Shown here: positions 1 through 6,810 of the stretch, one piece after another
Position numbering within the stretch: the stretch's first letter is position 1
How the letters are laid out: every line of letters starts with the position of its first letter
Origin: Mesorhizobium sp.
GTDB taxonomy: Bacteria; Pseudomonadota; Alphaproteobacteria; Rhizobiales; Rhizobiaceae
Assembly: GCA_019509685.1 (NCBI GenBank)
Contig: JAEKLU010000149.1
Span: 1 to 8,490 of the forward strand
Direction of reading: 5' to 3'
Length of the DNA: 8,490 nucleotides
Notes under the pieces: generated by a model
Databases searched by the model: none
Told to the model about the DNA's origin: nothing
The model's input: only the letters and a program-made list of their open reading frames with translations
Translations under genes and position numbers: made by a program

Positions 1-1347
1 CGAGCCGGCATCGCGGACGTAGGAATAGGAGCCGTCGGCCTGCAAGGTGAGCGTGCCGTAGGTGCCGTGGAGGCCCGCATTGAGCGTGCCGGTGCTGTCG
101 AGATCGGCATTGGTGGTGCCCTTGGCCACGCCGACGACGCCACCCGCGGCATCCTTGCCGTCGGCGCCGAACACGTCGTTCACGAACACATCACCCGTGA
201 TGGCGGCCTGGCTGCCGGACGGCACGTTGCCGATGTCGGCATTGGCGGTCGGCACGTCGTCGATGATCTGGACCGACAGCGTGCCGGGAGCCGAGGTGTC
301 GCCGTCGGAATCGGTCACCGTCACCGTCATGTCGTCGAAGACGGCATCGGTCCCCGCGACGGAGTGTGCCGCGCTATGGACGAGCGTGTAGCTGTAGCTC
401 ACCTGGCCAGTGCTTGCGTCGTAGCCGGTGATGGTCAGCGTGTTGCCGGCCGGCGTGGTGATGGGGATCGGCGTCGATGCGCTGTTGGCAAGGGCGGCGC
501 CCGAAATCACCTGGCCGGCGATGGTCAGCGAGCCGACGCCGTCGGGCGAGACGATGGTGAAGGTGCCGGTGTTGTGTTCGGAGGGGTCGCCGTCGACGCC
601 TGGCGCCGCGGCTTCGCCCGAGCCTTCCGAGCCCGAGCTCGCCGGCAGGCCTTTTTCGTTCACGATGGTGTCGCCGCCACCGACGGAAGGCGTCAGGTCG
701 GTGATCGACGGGGTCGAGTCGGGCAGGAGATTTGGGAACAGCTCGCGATGCTCCGGCTGGCCGAATGCCAGATCCGTCGGCGGCAGAAGAGCGGTGAGCC
801 CGAAACCGTCGCCGATCCCGCCTACAGGCTGTTCGAAATTTCCGCCGGCGCTGCTCGGCGAGCCATTGCCCGCCGCCGAGATCGAGCCGTCCGCACCGAA
901 GGCGACATCGACATGGCTTGCCTCGAGCGCTGCCAGCAGCGCAACGCGCGGCACCTCGACGTCGCCGATGATGAAGGTCGGCACATTGAGGGCGCCGTCC
1001 TTGATGACGATGACGGTGCCGTCGGCTTGTTCGAGCAACAAATTGTGGCCATCGACCTTGATGTTGTCGATGGAAATGCTGGCCGGCAGGTGGACGATAT
1101 TGCTGGCGTCGGCGACGTATTGGTGCGGAGCGGCCGGCGTGTTCGCCGCCGCTGCGTTTGGCGCCGGAGCCGCCGGCTGAACCGGCGCGCCGCTGCCGAC
1201 ATCGACCGGTACAGGCTCGGCGGGCGCCGGCTGAGCAGCCTGAGCGACCTGGATGCCCGCATGCGTCGGCGAGCTGTTGTGTTCATAAGGGACGGAATGC
1301 TCGTCCCAAGAACCCGATACGGTGTCCAATTCGTTACTGGTCGTCAT
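1..1347 (-). CDS. LapA/BapA-like giant repeat adhesin, N-terminal part (runs off the left edge)
   Basis: The frame is open from an ATG at 1347 to the window edge, giving 449 residues with no stop, so the gene is partial. Residues 1-75 are low-complexity and rich in Ala, Pro and Gln, with no Sec signal, as expected of a type I secretion substrate whose export signal is C-terminal. Residues 80-155 alternate short beta strands (VHLPASISIDNIKVDG, then TVIVIKDGALNVPTFIIGDV) and resemble a FecR-like or retention-module fold. A Gly/Ser-rich linker follows with S157-A158-A159-G160, a candidate LapG site. Residues 225-365 resemble a T1SS-143/DUF5801 repeat (TVTVTDSDGD, then IIDDVPTANAD). From 366 a VCBS-like repeat starts (GTYGTLTLQADGSYSY). 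A strong Shine-Dalgarno, GGAGGGG, lies 7 nt before the ATG. The gene is divergent from the LapG-like protease and near a complete type I exporter, so it is probably their substrate and mediates surface attachment or biofilm. Total length and C-terminus are not visible. Confidence 0.88.
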   Translation of the reverse strand, partial: MTTSNELDTVSGSWDEHSVPYEHNSSPTHAGIQVAQAAQPAPAEPVPVDVGSGAPVQPAAPAPNAAAANTPAAPHQYVADASNIVHLPASISIDNIKVDGHNLLLEQADGTVIVIKDGALNVPTFIIGDVEVPRVALLAALEASHVDVAFGADGSISAAGNGSPSSAGGNFEQPVGGIGDGFGLTALLPPTDLAFGQPEHRELFPNLLPDSTPSITDLTPSVGGGDTIVNEKGLPASSGSEGSGEAAAPGVDGDPSEHNTGTFTIVSPDGVGSLTIAGQVISGAALANSASTPIPITTPAGNTLTITGYDASTGQVSYSYTLVHSAAHSVAGTDAVFDDMTVTVTDSDGDTSAPGTLSVQIIDDVPTANADIGNVPSGSQAAITGDVFVNDVFGADGKDAAGGVVGVAKGTTNADLDSTGTLNAGLHGTYGTLTLQADGSYSYVRDAGS

Positions 1348-1354
1348 TGCCAAA

Positions 1355-1361
1355 CCCCTCC
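1355..1361 (-). promoter_or_regulatory. Ribosome binding site of the adhesin gene
   Basis: On the minus strand GGAGGGG is followed by TTTGGCA and then the ATG at 1347. Core and spacing are near ideal. This fixes the adhesin start and shows that the first in-frame ATG is the true one. Confidence 0.75.
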
Positions 1362-1434
1362 GGCATTTCCCGGAAAGAGACAGGGACCACCTCTGCTTTG
1401 CAACTATCCCGTAAGCGTTTTCATATATTCTAAT

Positions 1435-1450
1435 ATGCCTGCTCAGGCAT
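1435..1450. repeat. 16-bp palindrome (ATGCCTG-CT-CAGGCAT), candidate operator
   Basis: The arms ATGCCTG and CAGGCAT are perfect 7-bp inverted repeats around a 2-nt centre. On the plus strand it is followed by six T residues, which resembles an intrinsic terminator. However, no plus-strand gene ends upstream, so a binding site for a dimeric regulator of the adhesin promoter is more likely. The regulator is unknown. Confidence 0.5.
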
Positions 1451-1452
1451 TT

Positions 1453-1467
1453 TTTACACGTGGTAAA
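1453..1467. repeat. Inverted repeat TTTAC-N5-GTAAA
   Basis: The 5-bp arms TTTAC and GTAAA flank ACGTG. The site begins three bases after the 16-bp palindrome, so the two lie end to end about 100 bp upstream of the adhesin ATG, where an operator or activator site could sit. The arms are short, so chance occurrence in AT-rich DNA is possible. Confidence 0.35.
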
Positions 1468-1669
1468 CCCCGAACATATAACCTGATATACATAGGCCCG
1501 AGTTTGGGTCTTCTGCGGATTGCTCAACGCGCCCTGCTGATCAATATAAGTATAAATTTGAATAAAATTTTACGAAAATAAGATGTTGCCGCTTACATGA
1601 AACTTATCCACCTTCCTTTCCGGTAATTTGAGACAAGATTGGTAGCGTCCACAGTCAAAGGTGGGCGTT

Positions 1670-2608
1670 ATGACAAAAGAAAAATCTGCCCTGGGGACAA
1701 CCGGGCTCAAACTGCTCCTGCTGGCAATCGGCATCGCCGGCCTGCCGCAACAGTCATCGGCGAGCGCCGTTGCGCGCGGCCTCGAACCTGCCGAGATGTC
1801 GCTGGTGAAGGTCGAAACGCCGCCCGCGCTCGGCGGTGTTTCGCTGCTGCGGTTCGAACCTTGGCAGCCTGCCGCCGCCTACACGGTCGGCATGGCTTTC
1901 GACAGTTACGGCATCGCCGCTATGGATCAGGACGGCGACGCCTCGGCGGCGCAAGGCAATGCCGGGATCGACCCCATCCAGACGGCGGCGATCATCCCCG
2001 GCGTGTTCGGCTCGGTCGCTCTGTCGATGAACAATTTTCCCGTCTCGGCGCGCTGGGCGCCGGTCTACAGGGCAATTGTCGACTGCACCGCGGGCAGTGC
2101 TTGCGACCGCAAGAACAGCACCTTTGCCGCGATCATCGATGTCGCCAAGGACAAGCGTTTCATCGACAAGCTGTCCTTCGTCAACGCGAGCATAAATCGC
2201 GCCATCGCCTACAAGAAGGACAGCGTCGTCTACGGCAAGCTCGACTACTGGGCCAAGCCTTCGGAAATCCTCGAGCACCGGGCCGGCGACTGCGAGGATT
2301 TCGCCATCCTCAAGATGGCGGCGCTGCTGCGTGCCGGCATTCCGGCGCAGAGCATGTCGCTTGTCGTCCTGCAGGATCGCAAGCGCGGCTTCTTCCATGC
2401 CGTGTTGTCGGTCAGCACCGGTAGCGGCGTGTTCATTCTCGACAGCCTGAGCAACATCGTTTCGCGCGACACCGATCTGCCGGACTACGTGCCGCTCTAT
2501 TCGTTCAGCACCGACCGCGCCTGGATACACGGCGCCAAGGCCGGCGCAGCGCAAGTGGCCGACATCAAGGGCGGGCTTGCGACGGTCGCGCCCGGCGAGG
2601 GCCTGTAA
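1670..2608 (+). CDS. LapG-like periplasmic transglutaminase-like cysteine proteinase (BTLCP family)
   Basis: The product is 312 residues. The ATG at 1670 is preceded by AAGGTGG at 5 nt; a GTG at 1661 overlaps that site and is less likely. Residues 1-33 are a Sec signal: a basic start, the hydrophobic GLKLLLLAIGIAG, then SSASA before the predicted cut. The catalytic triad of the family is visible: C208 in GDCEDF, H243 in FFHAVL and D258 in ILDSL. D207 and E209 flank the cysteine and match the calcium-binding positions known in LapG. In Pseudomonas, LapG cuts the LapA adhesin after its N-terminal retention module and so ends biofilm attachment; the adjacent divergent adhesin gene implies the same role here. 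The catalytic Cys sits at 208 against 135 in P. fluorescens LapG, so about 70 extra residues precede the core. C139 and C145 could form a disulfide. LapD, the usual c-di-GMP-dependent inhibitor partner, is not in the window. Confidence 0.9.
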   Translation: MTKEKSALGTTGLKLLLLAIGIAGLPQQSSASAVARGLEPAEMSLVKVETPPALGGVSLLRFEPWQPAAAYTVGMAFDSYGIAAMDQDGDASAAQGNAGIDPIQTAAIIPGVFGSVALSMNNFPVSARWAPVYRAIVDCTAGSACDRKNSTFAAIIDVAKDKRFIDKLSFVNASINRAIAYKKDSVVYGKLDYWAKPSEILEHRAGDCEDFAILKMAALLRAGIPAQSMSLVVLQDRKRGFFHAVLSVSTGSGVFILDSLSNIVSRDTDLPDYVPLYSFSTDRAWIHGAKAGAAQVADIKGGLATVAPGEGL

Positions 2609-2646
2609 CGTAGCCGGTCTTCCGGAATTGCGTGAAAACAAAGAGA

Positions 2647-2681
2647 TAGAGCGGTTCGCCGTGAAACGATGAAACGCTCTA
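2647..2681. terminator. Imperfect 11-bp hairpin between convergent genes, possible bidirectional terminator or intergenic repeat
   Basis: The arms TAGAGCGGTTC (2647-2657) and GAAACGCTCTA (2671-2681) pair over 11 positions with one mismatch around a 13-nt loop. GAAACG occurs twice (2663-2668 and 2671-2676), so the left arm can also form a smaller inner hairpin. The structure lies between the LapG-like gene and the RHH gene, and its right arm contains the RHH stop codon. The position suits a two-way terminator, but there is no T-run. Similar GAGCG-GTTTC palindromes are, from memory, common between genes in Mesorhizobium-type genomes, so it may be a dispersed repeat. Confidence 0.45.
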
Positions 2682-3320
2682 GCCGCCGAATACGAACGCC
2701 ATCAAGAGCTCCGGCTCGGCGACCGGCGCCCGCACCGCGTTCAATTGACCGCGATAACGGCGGTCGCCCGCGCCGATGACGAACCCGGTGGCGACAGGCA
2801 GTTCGCCATTGGCATCGAGCCGCGCGAAGATATCGGGGACATGGAGGTCCAGCGCCAGCTTGAGGTCGGGGCGCGTTTCGTCATTCGATGCGGCCGGCAA
2901 CTGACGCCGGACCAGTTGCTGGAACGGCGCGTTGAAAGTCAGGATCTTCTTCGACGATGCCAGCGCGAAAGCCGGCGAAGGGCAGGCGAGAAGGATGGCA
3001 TTGATCGTCTTGATCGACGCCAGCTTCTGCAGGGTCGAATTCTCGTCGGCCAGCCCGCGCATGCAGGCCACCCGGATTGCCGATGTCAGGTTTCCGGAAT
3101 GGGCATGGCTCTCGGCAATCTCGTCGATCAGCGAGCCGATGGTGCATTTGCGGTTCTCGGCCATCTGCTTCAGCGCGGTCCAGAAGGCCCGCTCGAGGCG
3201 AATGCCGCGCCGTACGCCGCCACGCGCCACGACCCGGAACTCCAGCCCGAAATCCTCGGTCGCCAGTGGCGGCAGCCGCCGCTCGCCTGCGACGGGAGGG
3301 GAGATTGCGCTATCGCTCAC
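2679..3320 (-). CDS. Ribbon-helix-helix (RHH_4-like) protein with C-terminal PAS-like domain
   Basis: The product is 213 residues. The GTG start at 3320 is chosen because AGGAGG lies exactly 6 nt upstream, inside the end of the HlyD gene; the nearby ATG at 3324 is in the HlyD frame and reads into its stop. Residues 37-92 resemble an RHH_4 domain: a strand with RRGIRLERAFW, a helix (TALKQMAENRKC), then TIGSLIDEIAES and NLTSAIRVACMRGL. RHH proteins of this kind are small DNA-binding dimers. Residues 102-212 look PAS-like: a helix, PAFALASSKKILTFNAPFQQLV (the 'N-x-aF' pattern), then a long gap and two final strands ending in LLMAFVFGG. No heme or flavin ligand is evident. The gene is last in the secretion operon and overlaps the HlyD gene by 11 nt, which implies translational coupling. 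A role as sensor-regulator of adhesin or exporter expression is inferred, not shown. Confidence 0.8.
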   Translation of the reverse strand: MSDSAISPPVAGERRLPPLATEDFGLEFRVVARGGVRRGIRLERAFWTALKQMAENRKCTIGSLIDEIAESHAHSGNLTSAIRVACMRGLADENSTLQKLASIKTINAILLACPSPAFALASSKKILTFNAPFQQLVRRQLPAASNDETRPDLKLALDLHVPDIFARLDANGELPVATGFVIGAGDRRYRGQLNAVRAPVAEPELLMAFVFGG

Positions 3321-4599
3321 TCATCGCCTCCTCACGCGCCTTGTTGATCGGCTTCATCAGATAGGTGAGGATGGTCTTGCGTCCGGTCTTGATGTCGACC
3401 GAGCAGATCATGCCGGGGATGATCGAATAGGTCTTGCCGTCCCGCGCCAGCGTCGACTTCTCGGTGGCGACGCGCACCTGGTAGTAGGGCTCGCCCGTCT
3501 TCTGGTCGACCAGGCTGTCGGCGGTGATGTTGGAGACCTTGCCTGCGATGCCGCCGAAGATCGAGAAGTCATAGGCGGTTATCTTGATCAGCGCGTCCTG
3601 GCCCGGCCGGATGAAGGCGACATCGCGCGGCGAGACCCGCGCTTCGACCAGCAACGTCTCGGAGGTCGGCACGATGCCGGCCACCACGGCGCCCGGCTGC
3701 ACGAAGGCGCCGAGCGTGTTGACGTCGAGCGTGTTGACGATGCCATCGACCGGAGAGCGGATGTCGGTCCGCGCCACCTTGTCGGTAGCGCCGCGAATGG
3801 TCTCGTCGACGACCGAAAGATCGGCCAGCGCCTGGGTCAGGTCGCCCAGCGCTTCCTGCTTCAGCTGCAGGCCGAGTTCGTCGACCTGCAGCTGCGCCTC
3901 GGTGATGGCAGCCTTGCTTTTCTTGATGGTCTCGCCGGCGAGGTTCAGTTGCCCATGCAATTCGGTCTGCTCGCGCTCGACGCGGAGCTGCTCGGTCCTT
4001 GCCATCAGGCCTTTCTTGACCATGGCTTCGACCAGCGTCGTTTCCTGGTCGCTGACCGCAAGGTTCTTGGTCAGGCGATCCAGGTTGGCGTTGGCTTCGT
4101 CCAGCTCCTTCTCGCGCTGGTCGAGGCGCGACTTCAGAACCGAAAGCTTCACTTCAAAATTGCCGCGGCGCGCAAGCAGCAGGTTCTGCTCGTTGTCGCA
4201 GATTTCCGGCGCGACCGCCTGGATCTCGGACGGGCAGGGAAACGCACCCTCGATAGTGCCGCTCTGCTCGAATTTCAGTCGCGCGATACGCGCCTGCAAG
4301 GCGCGCGCCTTGGCCTGCTGCTCGCCGAGGCTGGACGTGTTCATCGTGTTGTCGAGGCGGATGATCAGATCGTTCTTCTTCACGACCTGTCCGATTTGCA
4401 CGGCAATTTCCTGGACGACGCCCGGCTCGCTGGCCTGGATGACCTGGGTCTTGGAGGCCGGTATGACCTTGCCGTCGCCGCGCGCGATTTCATCGACCTC
4501 GGCAAAAGACGCCCACGCGACGGAACTCGCAAAAAGCGCTCCGATGATCAATATGGAGGCCGACGCAAACAGCGGCGGCCGGTCTTCCCTGGCAAGCAT
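3310..4599 (-). CDS. HlyD/LapC-like type I secretion membrane fusion (periplasmic adaptor) protein
   Basis: The product is 429 residues, a normal length for the family. A short cytoplasmic N-terminus is followed by one membrane segment at residues 11-31 (FASASILIIGALFASSVAWA). Residues 43-84 and 275-310 form the two halves of the lipoyl/barrel-sandwich hybrid (EPGVVQEIAVQIGQVVKKND and RSPVDGIVNTL). Residues 93-270 are a long charged coiled-coil hairpin, which contacts the outer-membrane channel in this family. Residues 395-419 carry the HlyD C-terminal signature (PGMICSVDIKTGRKTILTYL, then KPI). The protein links the inner-membrane ABC exporter to the TolC-like channel during adhesin export. 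The ATG at 4599 is the only plausible start after the upstream TGA, with a weak GGGGCTTGGGAA leader; the gap to the ABC gene is 42 nt. C122 and C134 lie at the start of the hairpin in the periplasm and could pair as a disulfide. Confidence 0.95.
   Translation of the reverse strand: MLAREDRPPLFASASILIIGALFASSVAWASFAEVDEIARGDGKVIPASKTQVIQASEPGVVQEIAVQIGQVVKKNDLIIRLDNTMNTSSLGEQQAKARALQARIARLKFEQSGTIEGAFPCPSEIQAVAPEICDNEQNLLLARRGNFEVKLSVLKSRLDQREKELDEANANLDRLTKNLAVSDQETTLVEAMVKKGLMARTEQLRVEREQTELHGQLNLAGETIKKSKAAITEAQLQVDELGLQLKQEALGDLTQALADLSVVDETIRGATDKVARTDIRSPVDGIVNTLDVNTLGAFVQPGAVVAGIVPTSETLLVEARVSPRDVAFIRPGQDALIKITAYDFSIFGGIAGKVSNITADSLVDQKTGEPYYQVRVATEKSTLARDGKTYSIIPGMICSVDIKTGRKTILTYLMKPINKAREEAMSER
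3327..3332 (-). promoter_or_regulatory. Internal ribosome binding site deciding the GTG start of the RHH gene
   Basis: AGGAGG on the minus strand is embedded in the last codons of the HlyD-like gene, with a 6-nt spacer (CGATGA) to the GTG at 3320. The full consensus core supports the GTG start and the 11-nt gene overlap. Confidence 0.75.
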
Positions 4600-4641
4600 T
4601 TCCCAAGCCCCAACGCTTTGAATGCAATCAAGTCTGCTTCG

Positions 4642-6774
4642 TCAGGCGCTTGTTTTCTGCAGCGCCTGTATCACTTGGTCCTTCGGTCCGTCGGCAACGA
4701 TCTTGCCTTGATCCACAACAATGAGGCGGTCGGCGAGCTCCAGCATGCTGAAGCGGTGCGTCGAAATGATCAGCGTCGTGTTGCGGTCGAAGGCCACTTT
4801 CAACTGCTTGATGAGCTGGCGTTCGGAAGCCAGATCCATGGAGCCCGACGGCTCGTCGAGGAAGACGATCTTCGGCTTGGTCAGCAACAGCCGGGCAATC
4901 GCCACGGCCTGTCTCTGGCCACCCGAAAGATTGGTGCCGCGCTCGCCGACATTCATGTCGTAGCCACGCGGATGGCGCGAGACGAACTCGTCGACGCCGG
5001 CAGCCTTGGCCGCTTCGACGATCTGCTCATCGCTCGCCTCCGGGCACGCCATCAGTAGATTTTCCTTGATGGTGCCGGAAAACAGATCGTTGGCCTGCGC
5101 GACGATGCCGACAGCGGCGCGAACTTCCGAAGGATGGTATTGGCGGATGTCGACCCCGTCCAAAAGCAGCTCGCCGGAAGTCGGCACGAAAAGCCGGCCG
5201 ATGAGCCGGCCCATCGTCGTCTTTCCCGAGCCGATGCGGCCGATGATGCCGATGCGTTCACCGGGCTTCACCGAAAAACTCATCGCGGTCAGGACTTCGG
5301 TGTCGGTGCCCGGATAGGCGAAGCCGACATTCCTGAACACCATAGCGCCGTTTCGGATGGGGCGGTTGACGAAGCCGACCGTATCTGGCCGATCCTCCGG
5401 CTGCGCCATGATCGAGTTCACCATGCGCAGCGAAAGCATGGCCTGGCGATATCTCGACAGGGTCATCGCGATCTGGCCAAGCGGAGCCACGGCGCGGCTT
5501 GCCAGCATGACCGTGCCGATGATCGCTCCCGTGGAAATATGGCCCTGCGAGAACGCATAGGCGCCGGCCACGATCAGCGCGACGGTGACCATCTGCTGGA
5601 TGGCCGAGGTTATGTTGCCGGCGGCTGCTGAAAGCTGCTTGATCTTCTCGGACGTGTTGGCCGCGTTTTTCGAGTGCTCGCCCCATTTGCGCAGCAGATA
5701 CGCCTCGGCCCGCAGCGACTTGATGGTCTCCAGCGTTGAGATGGACTCGACCAGCAGCGCCTGGCGCTGCGAGGCCTCGTTCATGGAGGCCGCGACCCGC
5801 TTGCCGATGCGCCGTTGCGTGACCAATCCGACGATCACCGACGCGACGAAGGCCAGCGCCGGTATGATGACCAGCCAATCGCCGATCGCATAGATAACAA
5901 GCAGAAAGACGAAGACGAATGCGGTGTCGATGAAAACGCTGATGGTATTCGAGGTGAAGAATTCGCGCACGAACTCATATTGCGACACCCGGTTTGCGTA
6001 TTCGCCGGTTGAGCCGGGCCGTGCCGACAGCGATGAGTTCAGCACTTTCTCGAACAGCATGTAGGAGATGCGCAGGTCTGCCTTGCGCCCGGCATAGTCG
6101 ATGAGGGAGGCCCTGGCTGTCTTCAACAGCAGATCGAAAAGGATGACGGCGGAGATGCCGATCGACAGCACCCAGAGCGTCGATATTGCCTTGTTCGGCA
6201 AGATCCGATCGTAGACGTTCATGGTGAAGATCGGCGAGGCGATCGCCAGCAGATTGATGAATAGCGCCGACAGCACGACCTTCGAATAGGTGCGCCAGAA
6301 CGGCCCCATCGTTCCCGTCAGCCAATGCCGCCGTTCGATCCTGGCGGCCGAACCGACATTCATCCCCTCGGTTGCATTGGCATAGGTGATCGAGAACGAG
6401 ACGCCGCCGCTGATGTAGCTTTCGGCAAGCTCGGATTTGCTGACGGTCGTGCGCCCGTCTTCCTGCGGCGCGGTCGTGAATGCGCCGTCCTCGGTCTCGG
6501 CGAGCAAAGCGACGGGAAGTCGGCTGACCCGGAACAGGATGGCGGGGAGGTCGATGCGCCCCCGAACGAAGTCGCGATGGCTGAACTCGGTGATTTCAAG
6601 GCCGATGCGCTCTCCAAGGCGCCGGATGGCGTCAATGTCGATGTGCGTATCGGACAGCGGCACGCCGGCAAACAGCACCGTTTCCGCGCTCGGCCGGCCG
6701 AGATATCCGGCCACAGCCGCGAAGCAGCCCTTGAAGGCTTCCTTTGGCGAGAGAATGTTGGGTTGCTGGTTCAC
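4642..6774 (-). CDS. LapB-like type I secretion ABC transporter (permease fused to ATPase) with inactive C39-like domain
   Basis: The product is 710 residues. Residues 1-130 form a C39 peptidase-like domain. Aligning its GCFAAVAGYLG segment with the C39 motif puts C17 at the non-catalytic position and A13 where the active Cys should be, and no matching His is seen, so it should bind rather than cut substrate, as in RTX and Lap exporters. The membrane domain spans about 160-435, with IFTMNVYDRILPN typical of this exporter group. The nucleotide-binding domain has Walker A G512-RIGSGKTT, signature L616-SGGQ, Walker B ending D640-E641, and switch H673. All ATPase residues are intact. It powers export of the adhesin directly from the cytoplasm. 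The start is GTG at 6774, with GGCGGA closely upstream and no other in-frame start. It lies 36 nt after the TolC-like gene and 42 nt before the HlyD-like gene. A bacteriocin exporter is unlikely given the dead C39 domain and the neighbouring giant adhesin. Confidence 0.95.
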   Translation of the reverse strand: MNQQPNILSPKEAFKGCFAAVAGYLGRPSAETVLFAGVPLSDTHIDIDAIRRLGERIGLEITEFSHRDFVRGRIDLPAILFRVSRLPVALLAETEDGAFTTAPQEDGRTTVSKSELAESYISGGVSFSITYANATEGMNVGSAARIERRHWLTGTMGPFWRTYSKVVLSALFINLLAIASPIFTMNVYDRILPNKAISTLWVLSIGISAVILFDLLLKTARASLIDYAGRKADLRISYMLFEKVLNSSLSARPGSTGEYANRVSQYEFVREFFTSNTISVFIDTAFVFVFLLVIYAIGDWLVIIPALAFVASVIVGLVTQRRIGKRVAASMNEASQRQALLVESISTLETIKSLRAEAYLLRKWGEHSKNAANTSEKIKQLSAAAGNITSAIQQMVTVALIVAGAYAFSQGHISTGAIIGTVMLASRAVAPLGQIAMTLSRYRQAMLSLRMVNSIMAQPEDRPDTVGFVNRPIRNGAMVFRNVGFAYPGTDTEVLTAMSFSVKPGERIGIIGRIGSGKTTMGRLIGRLFVPTSGELLLDGVDIRQYHPSEVRAAVGIVAQANDLFSGTIKENLLMACPEASDEQIVEAAKAAGVDEFVSRHPRGYDMNVGERGTNLSGGQRQAVAIARLLLTKPKIVFLDEPSGSMDLASERQLIKQLKVAFDRNTTLIISTHRFSMLELADRLIVVDQGKIVADGPKDQVIQALQKTSA

Positions 6775-6810
6775 GATCCGCCCGCGGGCACTCTCGCTCG
6801 GCCCGACCTC

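Larger units (their letters stand above)
1348..1669. promoter_or_regulatory. Divergent AT-rich control region between the adhesin and the LapG-like protease
   Basis: This 322-bp gap separates two divergent starts and must hold both promoters. Its middle (about 1415-1615) is far more AT-rich than the surrounding genes. It contains a perfect 7-bp-arm dyad at 1435-1450, a 5-bp-arm dyad at 1453-1467, and two AAATTT hexamers at 1554-1559 and 1565-1570, 11 bp apart (about one helical turn). TTTCC-C-GGAAA at 1366-1376 is a further short dyad just upstream of the adhesin ribosome binding site. No convincing sigma-70 pair at proper spacing could be assigned on either strand. No small ORF with a good ribosome binding site was seen. 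Confidence 0.6.

Noticed and set aside
1457..1464. CACGTG-like core resembling an E-box
   Set aside because: The E-box is a eukaryotic site; in bacteria this is only the centre of the TTTAC-N5-GTAAA dyad.
67..1581. Long plus-strand open frame opposite the adhesin gene
   Set aside because: It is the antisense shadow of the GC-rich adhesin gene. Its Arg/Gly/Asp-rich translation has no recognisable fold, and it runs through the divergent AT-rich promoter region.
1661..1669. GTG start three codons upstream for the LapG-like protein
   Set aside because: That GTG is part of the AAGGTGG ribosome binding site that serves the ATG at 1670.
1754..2641. 295-residue minus-strand open frame opposite the LapG-like gene
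   Set aside because: The plus strand carries the intact triad, a signal peptide and a good ribosome binding site; the minus frame has none of these.
2932..5058. 708-residue plus-strand open frame
   Set aside because: It lies antisense across the RHH, HlyD-like and ABC genes, all of which have clear domains. Its translation is low-complexity (Leu, Asp, Arg, His), typical of a GC-rich reverse frame.
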